Positions 29,788-41,321 of a stretch of DNA of 64,000 nt are shown in pieces (the first letter of the stretch is position 1; each line of letters starts with the position of its first letter). The translations under genes and the position numbers were made by a program. The notes beneath the pieces were generated by a model that did no database searches, was not told the DNA's origin, and saw only the letters and a list, made by a program, of their open reading frames with translations. The stretch lies in contig JARKIF010000027.1 in assembly GCA_029378245.1 (NCBI GenBank), forward strand, positions 726,910 to 790,909, written 5' to 3'. This DNA comes from Roridomyces roridus (taxonomy: Eukaryota > Basidiomycota > Agaricomycetes > Agaricales > Mycenaceae).

Positions 29788-30124
29788 CTCGGCAAGGGAG
29801 AAGGACACAAAGTCGGACCTAACCTCCACTGGGTACGTGTCTCGCGCCTTCTTCATCGAATGACACGTCGAATTGCATTCCAGCCTCTTTGGCCGCAAGA
29901 CCGGAACAGGCTGATGGATTCTCGTATACCGCGGCCAACGTCAACAAGGGTATTACATGGGGCGGGGAAACGCTTTTCGACTACCCCGAGAACCCCCAAA
30001 AGGTGCGTTACTCATCACCTACCGACGCTGACTGTGGTAGTACATCCCTGGTACGAAGATGGCGCTCGCTGGGCTGAAGAAGGACAAGGAGCGGAACGAT
30101 CTTATTACGCATTTGAAGGAGGCG
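29788..30124 (+). pseudogene. CYC1: Cytochrome c pseudogene (heme-binding exon missing)
   Basis: Three exon-like blocks match cytochrome c: 29788-29832 ([14 protein letters not shown]), 29884-30002 (FGRKTG then [16 protein letters not shown] and [11 protein letters not shown]), 30041-30124 ([20 protein letters not shown]). They are separated by GT-AG introns. An extra A at about 29904 shifts the frame between FGRKTG and the downstream QADGFSY. I found no N-terminal exon with the CxxCH heme site upstream, and the C-terminus runs into unrelated sequence. A genuine cytochrome c would be an intermembrane-space electron carrier; this copy cannot be. A single-base assembly error could explain the shift but not the missing heme exon. 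Confidence 0.8.
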
Positions 30125-30194
30125 GTGAGTGTCCGTCCACAGTACAGATAATTGGCTTTCAATTCTGACCGATCTTCCGTAGACCAAGTCGTCT

Positions 30195-30850
30195 CTAATT
30201 ATCTCTTCTCTTGGGAATACATCTACTACTTGGAATGTTACCTGCCGTCGTTTGCCTTTGAGATACCTCAGCTGTCGCCTCCCGTTCCCTGAGAATCTCC
30301 TCGACAAGCTCTACCATTCTGTCGTACTCCATCCCTCCACGAGTCAACTGCGGATGCGCCTCCAATTCCTCAGTCGTCAATAGGCTAGCTCGGCCCGGCA
30401 ACGTCTGAAGCTCAATCCACCTGCCAACCTCCATCTCCGCCTCGAAGCGTTGGACAAAATCATCATGCGACTTGAACGCACCCGTGAACCGCTTCAAAAT
30501 GGCGATATGGGCAGGAAAGTGCCAAAAGTACGCCCCGCCAGCGTGGAAAAGGAATCTCGAACTGGAGACTTGATGTGCGAGGGGCTCAATCCAGTCTGTG
30601 ATTCCAAAATCATCTTGGACCTCGGCTTGATATTCGTCAAGGTCGTTGTATTTCCAGGGCTTCCAGTCACAGGACCATCCCGGTGGGATGATCGTATCGG
30701 GTTGGGGGCGGTAAGCAACAGTGAACCTACCCCAAACGTGGTATGCGTGCTTTTGAGCAAAAATGAGTGTTGGGCTGTCAGGAGAGGAATTGGATCATAC
30801 GAATCGACGCATGGCGACGTCGAGTCTCTGCACTGCGGACCTCTTATAAG
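30195..30850 (-). CDS. Hypothetical protein, intron-containing
   Basis: The minus-strand frame is open from about 30720 down to 30195 and reads DTIIPPGWSCDWKPWKYNDL, HAGGAYFWHFPAHIAI and FVQRFEAEMEVGRWIELQTL, ending near PSSRCIPKRRDN. Upstream, after possible introns, lie TLIFAQKHAYHVWG and an ATG near 30805. The Trp-rich, well-ordered composition looks like a real protein, but I do not recognise the family and the 5' exons are uncertain. It overlaps nothing else and is divergent from the F-box gene at 31006. Confidence 0.5.
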
Positions 30851-31005
30851 GCCGAATTCCGTAGAGTATGCGGAACATGCGAGAGGTGGGTTGCTCTAAC
30901 TGTTCAAAATTAATCGGATGTCTCATTCCAGACTCCTCTCCGTTGGACACTTGCCGTTACAGGTTTGGTTTGCTCTCTGAGACATTTCCACTCCTGAATC
31001 AAAAA

Positions 31006-32394
31006 ATGGCTCTCATCGACTCCTTCCCCGCGGAAATCCTGGTGGAGATCTTCCGACTTTCCACCGTAGATTCATTCCCTGAACTCTGGCATGCCGGTCT
31101 TGCGCTATCCGCGGAGCTAGCTCGCATCGCCAACGCCCCTCTCCTATCCCTGTCATCCGTCTGCTCTCGCTGGCGCAGCATCGTCCAGGACAATCCATTA
31201 TTCTGGTCCAACATCGAGATTGACGGTGTCACGGAGGACGCTCTCGACAAGACGATGAAGCTATTGGCTGTTCGCCTCGAGCGGAGCCGCGACGCACCAT
31301 TATCCGTGCACTTCTCATCCGAGGGGCCAGATGACCTGGGACCCCATCCCCGGATCTTCGATTTTTTGGTGCAGCATTCACACAAGTGGCAGACGGCCAA
31401 GTTCCTCTGCTCTTTTGAAGACGTCGATACCTCCCTTCTGCGAGGCCGTATCCCGCGTCTCGAATCGCTCGTCCTGCTCTCCACAACCCCGGCTGCGCTC
31501 GACAGCTTTGTGACTCCCTCTTTGGAGAGACTTTTCATCCAAGCACCACAGCTGCACTCGGACGGATTCAGCGCAATCCGAACCCAGTTACGAGAATTCG
31601 CCTGCATAGCGACGCACCACGATGAATTAACAGACGTAGTTGGCATACTGCCGACTCTACCCGATTCCATCCTTGTTCATCTCGCAATCGAGTTCGAACC
31701 TGAGCCACAGTTCGTCCTCCCACCAGTGACTGCGCCGAACATCGGCTCCCTATCTTGCACAGCGACTCCATACGGCCACAGCTGGGGTCTCGCGCCGCTG
31801 TTTACGAGCCTGACTCTTCCGCAGCTCAGAAAACTTGTCCTTAAATGCGACAGGTATCCGCGACGCATTGTCGCCTGGCCGCCGCAGCAACACTGGGCCT
31901 TCCTCGATATGTGTCAGCGTTCTGGGTTCGCTGACACCCTCAAAATACTGTCCATATCCCAAGTTGGTATCGTCCCGGCCGACTTGATTCCTCTCCTCGT
32001 CGTCCTTCCGGCGCTCGAGCATCTCTCCGTGGGCGACTCTCCCAGAAATGATGGGTTGGAGGAGGAGGCGTTGATCACCGACGGGTTCCTCCGCGCTCTG
32101 ATGGAGCCCACACCCGCCCTAATTGTGCCCCGCCTCTCGTACCTTGCGTGTAGGTCGCGGTGGCGAGGTGAGTTCACCCACAGTTTCATGGTGGATTTCG
32201 TTTTGTGCAGGGTAAAATACCTGAACCCCGGCGCCAAGTTCGAGCTGTGCATTCGCTCGATGTATGACGCCAAGGCTGGGCTCGAGCCCGAGTCGCAAAC
32301 GCGTTTGTTGGAATTGGAGGATACGACCGAGAGATTTGTTTATCGGTGGGGGTGGCAGGACATTCATAGAGGACTATCCCCTCAGACCTTTTGA
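31006..32394 (+). CDS. F-box domain protein (462 aa)
   Basis: Single-exon ORF from ATG 31006. The N-terminus MALIDSFPAEILVEIFRLS...LLSLSSVCSRWRSIVQDNPLFWSNIEI is a typical basidiomycete F-box: P-E-I-L, V-C-S-R-W and L-W at the expected spacing. The remaining ~390 residues have leucine-rich-repeat-like segments (LPQLRKLVLKCDRYP, ALEHLSVGDS). By family, it would recruit substrates to an SCF ubiquitin ligase; the substrate is unknown. The frame remains open upstream to 30868, but this ATG puts the F-box at the usual N-terminal place. No defects seen. Confidence 0.85.
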   Translation: MALIDSFPAEILVEIFRLSTVDSFPELWHAGLALSAELARIANAPLLSLSSVCSRWRSIVQDNPLFWSNIEIDGVTEDALDKTMKLLAVRLERSRDAPLSVHFSSEGPDDLGPHPRIFDFLVQHSHKWQTAKFLCSFEDVDTSLLRGRIPRLESLVLLSTTPAALDSFVTPSLERLFIQAPQLHSDGFSAIRTQLREFACIATHHDELTDVVGILPTLPDSILVHLAIEFEPEPQFVLPPVTAPNIGSLSCTATPYGHSWGLAPLFTSLTLPQLRKLVLKCDRYPRRIVAWPPQQHWAFLDMCQRSGFADTLKILSISQVGIVPADLIPLLVVLPALEHLSVGDSPRNDGLEEEALITDGFLRALMEPTPALIVPRLSYLACRSRWRGEFTHSFMVDFVLCRVKYLNPGAKFELCIRSMYDAKAGLEPESQTRLLELEDTTERFVYRWGWQDIHRGLSPQTF

Positions 32395-32432
32395 ACATTG
32401 GCTTTTGTGATAAATACATTCCGTATACAGGT

Positions 32433-35400
32433 TCAAAGTAACCACTTTGTTTTGCGAAAACTCCGTGCCAGCCTCTGATGCACTTCAACAATCTCTGGCC
32501 GCTGATCCGGATTCGAATTCCAACATCGGTCCAGAACAACCCACGACTCTTCCTTGACCAGTTCCTCGTCGTAATCGGCGCGTTTGGGGCGAAGGTCCGC
32601 AAGCACTTCCGCCGTTACGATCGGTCTTGAAGGCCGCCCTTTCGGGGGTTGACAGGTCAAAATCTACCACCCAGTTGTGAGGGTTATAATGCAGGATAAC
32701 GCAGACACGCACCTCTAGAACCAACAGACCGAAGGAATACACGTCCGAACTCTTGGTCGTACTTGGAGACGACTGCATCGAAGCAGGTGGGGCGTCAAGC
32801 ACCAGGAACAACTCTGGTGCCATGTATGGAGCTGTCCCGACGCTGCAGGTCGTAAACCCTCGATGACCGATTATTTTGGAGATCCCAAAGTCGCATATGC
32901 AGGGAGAGCCCCGTTTGTCGACTAGGACGTTTTGCTGGACCAGATAAACAACATCTTCCAATATGAATTTCTGAGGACATACCACTTTGAGATCCCCGTG
33001 GACGATCTCCCTGCCATGGAGGTACTGCAACCCGGAAGCAACACCGCAGGCCAACTCTTCTCGGTTCGCTGCGGGGTTCATACGGACGTACGTTCCTATA
33101 TGACCGAGTTTGTAGAACGGTGATACAAGGACTGGCCACGGCGCAATGTCATCGCATACGCCGAAGAACGGAAGGACATTTTGGTGTTTCAACCCAGCCC
33201 AGAGGTCTACCTGGCGTTTCAACCGCTACGAAATATGTTCAACCTTGAGAGCGTAAGTATTCTTTGAAAAAACTCACTCGGGAAATCTCTTCCATCTGAC
33301 CAGACCCATCATCGGATACGCGGAGCATTTTGATGGCCACCTGAGATCCCCATGTTATTTCAGCGGGAATTCGAAGGTAGATTAAGCAAGTCGAGCAACA
33401 TACCCGAATCTTTCGGCCATTCGATCTCGTCAATTTCCCCCGATAGACATTCGAGTTGGCTCCTCCGGCAAAAGGATATTGGTCAACCTGTCTTACACGG
33501 CCCTTGAGGTCCCGGCCATTCACGTTGTCGATGACTTCCGGCAAGGCAATGTCCTTGGAGTTCAAATTGTTGAGAATTGCTTCATGCAGCGCAGGAGAAT
33601 TGAAACGAACCCCGAGAGACGGCGAGGCTTCTGAACCGCTAGATAATATCGAGGCCCTCTCAGCCTAGATTGACGCAATGAACGTATGCTCGGATTTTGA
33701 TTGTTTCAAACCGTACCGCTAGCTCACGCAATTCAACACTTCCATGAAGGTTTTTTTCTCTGCATCGAATGAATAAGCGAACAAGTCGAGTCTAGTACGA
33801 CGACAACAAATACCTGAAAGAAAGTAGGCTCAGGATAATATCCGGCATTCCCGGCCTCGACGGGGGACTCTCGTTCCACACCCAAGTGAGAAACCGCCAA
33901 ACGTCGTTCGAGATGACTATATCTTGAGTCCGGCTGGGCCGACCTCCTCGAACGACATGAATGAATACAGCTTGTTCGCTGCCGAGGTCGTGGTATGGCG
34001 GCAGACCAGATAATATCTCATGTCGTTCATTCAGTCAACAATTCCGCACTTTCTAGTTGAATTGAAATACCTCCAAGACAATCATGGAGAACGAATACAC
34101 GTCTCCCGAATCGGAGCGAGCCAACGACGAGCCTTTGGCGACGAATGATTCCGGGGGAGCAAAGCGGGTGGGTGAGGAGAAGAGGGACGTGGTGGCACTG
34201 GATGCAGGTTGCCGCAGAGCTTTGGACATGCCGTAGCCGCAGATTACAGGCGAGCCTCCAGCATCAACTAGGATTTTTTTCTGTGCGAACGGGATGAGGG
34301 AGATTCGAAAGATGAGCGAGGGAAAGACAACGGCACACGTACCGTGCACAGGTTACCGTGTACGATTCCTTGCGAGTGTAGGTATGCCAAACCCTCCGCT
34401 ACGCCGATGATCTGGAAGCAATTTGGTCAACAATCCGGCTGTTCGAATCAGTCAATCAACCAACCATCTGGAGCCTTTCGTGCTGATCCTTCTTCTTATG
34501 TTGGAGGTGCTTCATTATGGGCCCGGATACGCAAAGCGGTGAGATGAGTGCAGGAGATCGGCCTAGGTTCGAAGCAATGCCCAGAAACGGGAGGATATTG
34601 GGATGTTCAAGCTGTTGCCAGATCCGAGCCTCTTGATACAGGTACTATTGGAGCGTCGGTGATCAGTATTTCGACGGGCAAATATGTGGATTTCAAAGTG
34701 AACGACTGACCTTGCTTGTCTTTTCGAAAGTCTCCCGCTCGTAATGCATTCGCCGAAATATTTTGACGGCAACCTGAGTGCAATCAGAAGCAGACGGTCA
34801 AACACAGAAGTTCTAACGGACAGGCAATTTGGTGGCCGTCAATTCTGCCTTGTAAATATCCGCGACGCTCCCGGATTCGAAAGGGTATCGGTCCAATTCC
34901 GCTACCTTGTCCGTCAAGTCCTGTATAGCCTCAGTCTATATCGGACGACAAAAAGGTTGAATCAAACTTACCAGATATTCCTCATCAGGCCGACACTCCG
35001 ACGACCTAGTGCTAGGAATAGTCCAATCCCACAAAGACGATCGCGTAGACGGGCCCGCAGAAGCAAACGACGAGTCCTCGTCGCTCTCATGCTCGAGATC
35101 ACTAGCACTATCCGTTGTATACCCGCTCAACCAGGACGAGCCGAATGACGCGTTTGATGAATTCCTTCTCCGAGATCTACTCCTCGCAGACCGGCTGCGG
35201 CTGCGTCCGCGCCGGCCCCGGGGAGGTGCAATTGACTCTTGGCTGGATTGTCTGGAATATGCACTGAGAAGTGTGGGCGAATCCTTCGAGTTTTTTCGCG
35301 ATTTCGAAGGCCGGCTGCTACTTGAACGAGAACCAGGCGAGGTCGGAGGAGTGTAATTCGCTAGGTTCTTGCCGAAAGCCACTGTGGTTGGCAGCACAGG

Positions 35401-36963
35401 GGGAGGAATGCAGCTGATGAATTCATGGTTTTTTATCCCTTGAGCGGCGTTCACGGTGCAGCCGAGTCGACGACGAACGTCCGGACACAGTAGAGCCTCG
35501 ATGAACCGACGAGCTGCCAGAGAAGGTGCAGTCTCCCATTTCCAATCTATTTTCCCGGAGATGATTTTGAGCAACGCCTCTTCAACGTTGGGTGTTTCGA
35601 ACGGTGTAGATCCGCAAAGAAATTCGTGAGCCATGATTCCCAACGCCCACTGAACCCTGTGAGAAGACGACGAGCTTGCAATCGGCACTCACCCAGTCAA
35701 TACTCGCATCATCGTCTTGAAGCCCGAGGACAGCTTCCGGAGTGAGATAGAGGGCTGTCCGAATGGAATTGCTCAAGTTGCGTCCCAAAAATTCTCTCTG
35801 GCTCAATCCGAAATCGGTCAGTTTCAAACGCTGGTTGTCGTCTATGAGGACGTGTTCCGGTCGAAGATCCCTATACAAGGTTCAGTGCCCATCCGTGGTT
35901 GCTACCTGGGCGCACCGATGAATGATCCCCGCATCGTGGAGGTGCTCTAGCCCGTCGACTAGCTGTACAACGAAATTCCTCGCCGCCACTTCTCCAACTC
36001 TCCCGAGTGAATTCCGAATCAAGGCAACACAATTCCCCTGCCGGTGCAACTCCTTCACCAGATACACGTTACTCTTACTCTGAAAGGTGAAATAAATCTT
36101 GTTGACGAAATATGAATCTGTCCGGTTGTAAATCGCCATACGTTTGTCCCGAATTAGAGTGATCTTGTTCTTGGAAAACATGACTCGCTTTGGGACGACT
36201 TTGACGACGAATGTGTCCGGCGTGCTGGTTCTTTGGGCGATGAACACTCGTCGGCTCAAAGTCGAGACAATGGGAAAGTCCTTGATGGATTCAGGTGAAT
36301 TTGGCGCGTGTTCCGGGCCTATATGTATCATGCCTAAGCAAAGGCCGATTGAATGAAAAAGGACGTACTGGATTCCTGCCAGGACACAAAAAAATTCCAC
36401 CCCGTGTGATCGCCTTCCTCGGAATCTCGCACAGCCTGATACCACTTTAACGTCCGACTGAATGCTGCAACCGAAGCCAGAATTTCTGAGAACCAATGCT
36501 GCGGGATTGAACCCGTCTGACAACTCCTCCCAAGATCCCGGAGTTTGGATACCAGTCGGTGGCAACTGCTGGGATCCCCCAGAAAGGCATCGAGAGAGGT
36601 GCTGATTATTTGGTTTCCGACGGCGTGGATGTCAAACAGTGAAGCGTTGGACGGGTGGAAGGCGAAGAGAGCCTTGGGGTCGTACGCAGCCTGAGACCGT
36701 CCGCGTCTGCCCGCAGATCTGCGGAGAGATGGGGCGTGCCGTGGTCCGACACCGACCGAGCGGATGATTCCTAGACACATTGAAGTCAGCACAAGCATAT
36801 CTTATCAGCTGTAGCCATTGCATATACCATCCGTATCTTTGCTATCTCCACCGTCGTCCTCACAAGTCGAGCGGACTTCGACGACTTGCAGGCACTTGCG
36901 CAACGTCTCGTCGCAGGTCTTCTTGGCAGACTCGAGGACTTGGATGCTTTCCGCTCCCTTCAT
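32433..36963 (-). CDS. Three-kinase-domain protein: two pseudokinases plus one TKL kinase (1220 aa)
   Basis: Sixteen exons by hand: 36963-36828, 36770-36369, 36333-35916, 35870-35693, 35649-34972, 34935-34822, 34773-34711, 34644-34465, 34411-34343, 34280-34071, 34016-33814, 33656-33404, 33340-33278, 33225-32983, 32934-32713, 32663-32433. They sum to 3663 nt with every phase matching. Domain 1 is AGC-like (RIM15/NDR flavour): no glycine loop, FVVKVV, catalytic loop HRDLRPEH (K and N replaced), DFG present, DWWALGIMAHEFL. An SR-rich linker follows. Domain 2: VAVK present, but HGNLCTKK replaces HRD and CGYG replaces DFG. Domain 3: VAIK, HGDLK..N, DFG, APE and DVYSFGLLVLE all present, so probably active. 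Role unknown; the arrangement suggests pseudokinase control of domain 3. Confidence 0.8.
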
Positions 36964-37044
36964 GCCTGCGGACAGCAAAGGATGTAGACAGTCCTTGGGA
37001 GAGATCGGAGGACCGCTTCAATCCCGGGTCTCACGGCAAAGATT

Positions 37045-37359
37045 TTGACACAAGTTGGCTGTGCGGAGACTTCCATCGAAGCCGGTGACCTCTTTACCCC
37101 GGACGTTTGGTATTATGCGCTGGCAGCCAGGCGCTTGTTCGTTCATCACGGGATGTTGCAGGAGGCTAGCCTCCAAGTTCTGCGATGGCAGCCGGCACGG
37201 ACGTCGGACTCGGAAGGAAAGAAAGGGCATTTGATGCCGTACGTAATTATGGTACAAGAATGGGATTCGGATCAGCCGCATCACATCTCAGATTTCTCAT
37301 CCCCCTCGCTTGCACCTCGCCGATATGCGTCTTCTTCGTCTCGAGCGCGTGCGGGATAA
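37045..37359 (+). CDS. Hypothetical protein fragment
   Basis: Open frame reading FTPDVWYYALAARRLFVHHG, LQVLRWQPARTSDSEG and MVQEWDSDQPHHISDF, ending in a Ser/Arg-rich tail. No ATG near the start, so it may be a terminal exon or a remnant. Divergent from the kinase gene. Composition looks protein-like; family not recognised. Confidence 0.3.
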   Translation: MTQVGCAETSIEAGDLFTPDVWYYALAARRLFVHHGMLQEASLQVLRWQPARTSDSEGKKGHLMPYVIMVQEWDSDQPHHISDFSSPSLAPRRYASSSSRARAG

Positions 37360-37612
37360 TTTGGTCGCCGAATACGGCGTGCTGAAGGAGGGACGCAACT
37401 TAATACGAATTCAAATCAAATTCAAATGGTTGGTTCGATGCAGGGGCGTGTTCTACTTTGCGATTCTGGTTCTCGCGTTCATTTGGCGCTCAAACGCTGA
37501 TGCCAGCGAGCCAAATGTTGTGACCAATACAACCAATCCATCTTCGGTGCAAGAAGTAGGCACGCAAGTTATAACAAGTTCGATGTTTGCTGGACATTAT
37601 ATCTCGGTTTGA

Positions 37613-38489
37613 TCATTGCTACGATTTGGGACGATGTCGCAGCCGAGTAGCACAGTACTTACACCAAACGACGATATATACCCAAACTACATATGCGAGT
37701 CGGACATTTGAACAGAACCCCCCATGTCCTTGCACAAGCGTAGCGACGTGATCGCGTGTCTCACATGACTGTGAATGCCGGCATCAATCAGCCGCCTTTG
37801 TTCCCGACTCTCTTGTCCAGAAGGCGGGCGTTGGCCCTTCTCTCTCTCGTAACGTCTCTTCTCCGATCGCGCTCCGAAGTCATTCTCTTAATCTGCGAGT
37901 GACTCCCGACTTGATCCGTGGGCTCGTTCCTTTGACCACTGTGCCTCGGCATTGCGGCATTTTCATTATCCGCCATCATTCATCATTCTGGCCTATTGTT
38001 CCACCAACTTTCCTACTTACGCGACGCCGCGGGCTAAGACTTGGTTGGTTAGCGCATAGATCTGACGAATGTCTTGCGCACCTCACGCAGTCTACCGCTG
38101 ATATCCACGAGTTACAGATCCTAGCCTCGGAGTGCAATGCACTTTCTCCTGCCCGAATCGCGCGGCACCTCACTCTTTGCGCCTCATGGCGTCCGACGAC
38201 GACGCCTACACTGGTGAAAACATCTTGGTGAGCATCCATGGCCATCATTGTTGCGCATGCATTCCATCTGAATCCTCATAATCATCCATGGCAACGCCGA
38301 TATGTATGAAAGAACTCTTCAATGAATATAATGAACATTAATTTAGATCGGGTACTGCCCGAGTTTCACTCCCTGGACCATACACTGGTGTTGGCCCGGT
38401 CCTCTGGTCATTCTCACGGCAGTCCGCATCCGTTGCGGCGCTGGAGCTTGGATTCGGACGCGTATCCCATCGACTCGACGTATAAATTG
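37613..38489. other. Non-coding gap
   Basis: No gene supported between the fragment above and the MYND gene; only short chance ORFs on either strand. Confidence 0.4.
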
Positions 38490-40635
38490 CTAATGAATCT
38501 CAACAATACCATCCTCTGACTGTAGCAAGAAATCAATCTCTTTCATCAGATCCTCCTCCGCCAACAATCCTTGACGCAACTCCTGTGAAAGCCTCAACAA
38601 CCCCGCGGAAAGCTCGCCCCGGTCTGTCCTCAACGGCACGACCCACGTCCTCGTAGGCTTATCCACCACAATTCCCTCATGCATAACACGGATGGCATGC
38701 AACTGAAAGCACCCCTCTCCCAACCTCGCACGTTCCACGATATACTCCCACTCCTCGCTCTTCGTATCCACGAGCTCGTGCAGCCGCGCTTGCGCTTCTG
38801 GATCGCTCGAGTCGACGGGGTAAACCCGGATGGTGGGAGAAGACTTGCGGCAGAGCTCAAAGAGCGTGAAGAGGGCGTCTGGGATGTGTATGGCAGGATC
38901 GTATTGGGAGAGTACGTGAATTTGTTGCGCACAAATGGAGCGCCGTTCTTTATGGTATCTGTCGTGGATGAGAGCACGGAGAAAGGATCGTTCGCTGAAA
39001 GTCAGCGTCGCGCGTGCGGCTAAGAAGGAACATTGTATTAGAAAGAATTTTGCAGAGTCGCAAGCCACCTACAGAGAAGTAGGCTGTCGTGTGTGTGACA
39101 GACATGCCGATGACCGAGTTCCCAATCGTTCCGTTGGCATTCGACGGAGCAGTAATAAAACGCCTGGCAACCTGAACATCGTCGGAGGCAAGACGATTTC
39201 TTTATCAGACTGCACTGTTGGAAAGCATGAACACGGCGCATGAAAAGACGATTTGCGACTCACTTTTCGATTATCGCATGCTTTTTGCACCACAGAAGCC
39301 GACGATTGATATTCTGCCAATACCTCGACGCGTTCGTTGGCTGAAGCAAGGAATTCCTCCCATTTGCACATGGCATACAACGGGGTTCGCTTGAAGGCAT
39401 GGCCCGAGAGTAGATCTTGAACATCTTTGAGAGCATTGCCATACGCAACAACGGAGCGGAAATAAACGAGACTGGCGGGGAGTAACAGCATCAAGAAATA
39501 CCGGACATGATGCTCGAGCTTCCACCCGCGCTGATGGCACCGCAGTGTGATTAGGACTAACGCCCGGAAGACCCCGCTTTCAAGCAGATCAATGAGCCAC
39601 ACCGTCACCGGAGAGGTGCCGATCATACGCCGTACCAGTATAAGACACTCGTTAATTACACGGCCGGCTTCACGTTCCTGTCTATCACAGAGAAGGAGGA
39701 CGGCGGAAACAATCTCCCGGGCGAAATCGGTGTAGGTGTATAGCACGAAACCTAGGGGGCCGATCGGCACTGACGTCGCCTCGTTTCCGCAATCTCGAGG
39801 GAATTGGTCGACCTCGTCGATGAATGTCAAGAGACGCAAGATCGGTTGGTGAGGTGCCTGGTCGATTTCCGGCGTGTAATACTTCACAAATGTGCGGAGG
39901 AAATCTGCAACGAGCCCGGCCAAGCGAATGAATGACCCTGCAGCGTCTATCATCTCTTCGAGACGCTCCGGATGGGTACGCACGCCGGAATTGGCAAGAA
40001 ACCAGCCGAGATTGTCGAGCACCATGAAACACTCGTATGGGCTGTCGAGTTGAGTGAGGAACGTCCAGGCCATGAGGAGACATGCCCAGAACCCGGGAGT
40101 TCCAGACATGAGTGCGTATGTCGCCGGATGGTCTCGGAAGCCTCCAACAAAAAGAATAAAGGTGAAATGGAAGGACCTCTCTGACGGGAAATTAATTTTA
40201 TCTTGAAGATGGTCGCGGTGCGTCCTCATAAACTCGACCCATGGCCAAACGCGTGGCCACAAAGACAGTCCGATGTCGCCCTGTGCCTGCAGCCGGAACA
40301 TCGCGTCCAAGGCCACACCGGCACATAGGATGTTATCGAGGGTCTTGTCATCCGCAGATGCCTCCTCTTCAAGACGGGGGATACGAGCCGGGTCGAGAAC
40401 GGGGAAGAAGACGGCTAGAAATGCCAGTCGTTGACGGTTGGAGAGTGTGGATGTGTGCACAAGGTCTCGTGCATGTTGTACCTGAGCGCAGGTACGAGTC
40501 TCCGCTGCTGCAAGTGCCGCGACTCGCTGTAGCGCAATCAGATGGTGCTTGATGAAGGAAGAAAATGCTCACCCTAATGGATACTGGAAGACAGTCTAGT
40601 CTGCGAGCTTGTAGATCGCGATGCATGAGTCGAAT
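38490..40635 (-). CDS. MYND zinc-finger protein
   Basis: At least four exons: a short first exon near 40635-40574, a long exon about 40527-39268, the finger exon about 39216-39094, and a last exon about 39020-38490. The long exon is helical, with no recognised domain (WPRVWPWVEFMRTHRDH, MVLDNLGWFLANSGVRTHPE). The finger exon reads CSLIKKSSCLRRCSGCQ then YYCSVECQRNDWELGHRH and VC, the C..C...C..C...C..C...H...C order of MYND. The last exon has LHELVDTKSEEWEYIVERA and ends DFLLQSEDGIVEIH. This matches the agaricomycete layout of long helical region, MYND, C-terminal tail. MYND fingers bind proline-containing peptides; the partner is unknown. The first exon's ATG is tentative. Confidence 0.75.
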
Positions 40636-40867
40636 GTCAAGGATGCGAGGAATTTGGAGCGCGGCGACTCCGATGAAAGAGCACAACGGAGACGTGGAAA
40701 GAAAGGTGAGTCACGCGGAGGCAGGAACGGGTTCGCCTTCGAGGGTCTTGACGTCAAACTTGTTTGTTTTGCGGATTCAGGTGATTCGAGCGATGAAGGT
40801 GCACACAAAAACGAGCTCGTTCAAAGGTCGTCGTTGGTGCTGGCAGAGAAGGGTGTCATTACGGCAG

Positions 40868-41239
40868 CCGTGACGGGTCACAAATCGATCTCGCTCGTCT
40901 TTCCCACGACAATCTTCCCCCAGAGTATGATCGTCGAGGTGTCTCCGTCGGAGACGTCGGCAGGGTCACTCCGGAGGGGGTTTCCGACTTATTTTTCAAC
41001 ATCTACCTGCCCGCGGACCATCGACGTGCCCGAATTTCTTTCTCCGTTGGGCTGTACGACTCGAAGAATGTGCTGCCAAGGGAATATCTACCGGGGCAGC
41101 ATTGGATTTTGAGTGCTCTGCTCGAGTCGCTCAGGAGTCAGGATTATCTGTGGGGTTCGAACGTCTCCTTCATGCCATTACAAAAGCTGAACCATCGTCA
41201 TTCTCGGGTCTGGAGACTACGCAACGCAAGTGATAAATG
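40868..41239 (+). pseudogene. Fragment of an uncharacterised agaricomycete family
   Basis: One frame reads RDGSQIDLARLSHDNLPPEY, GVSVGDVGRVTPEGVSD and FFNIYLPADH, a block I recognise from many repeated, unnamed basidiomycete proteins, then runs to a stop at 41239. Upstream the frame lacks the expected N-terminal partner and has no ATG. Probably a truncated copy. Function unknown. Confidence 0.45.
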
Positions 41240-41321
41240 ATTCGAGCTGTCCATGAGGTGTTCCACAGTCACGTACTGTTTGATCGACTCCCATTCCACA
41301 TATACTACAAAGCCGTTGAAT

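Noticed and set aside
40601..41112. 163-codon plus-strand ORF overlapping the MYND gene's 5' end
   Set aside because: An alternative frame of the RDGSQIDLARL family block; the conserved text is in the frame ending at 41239.
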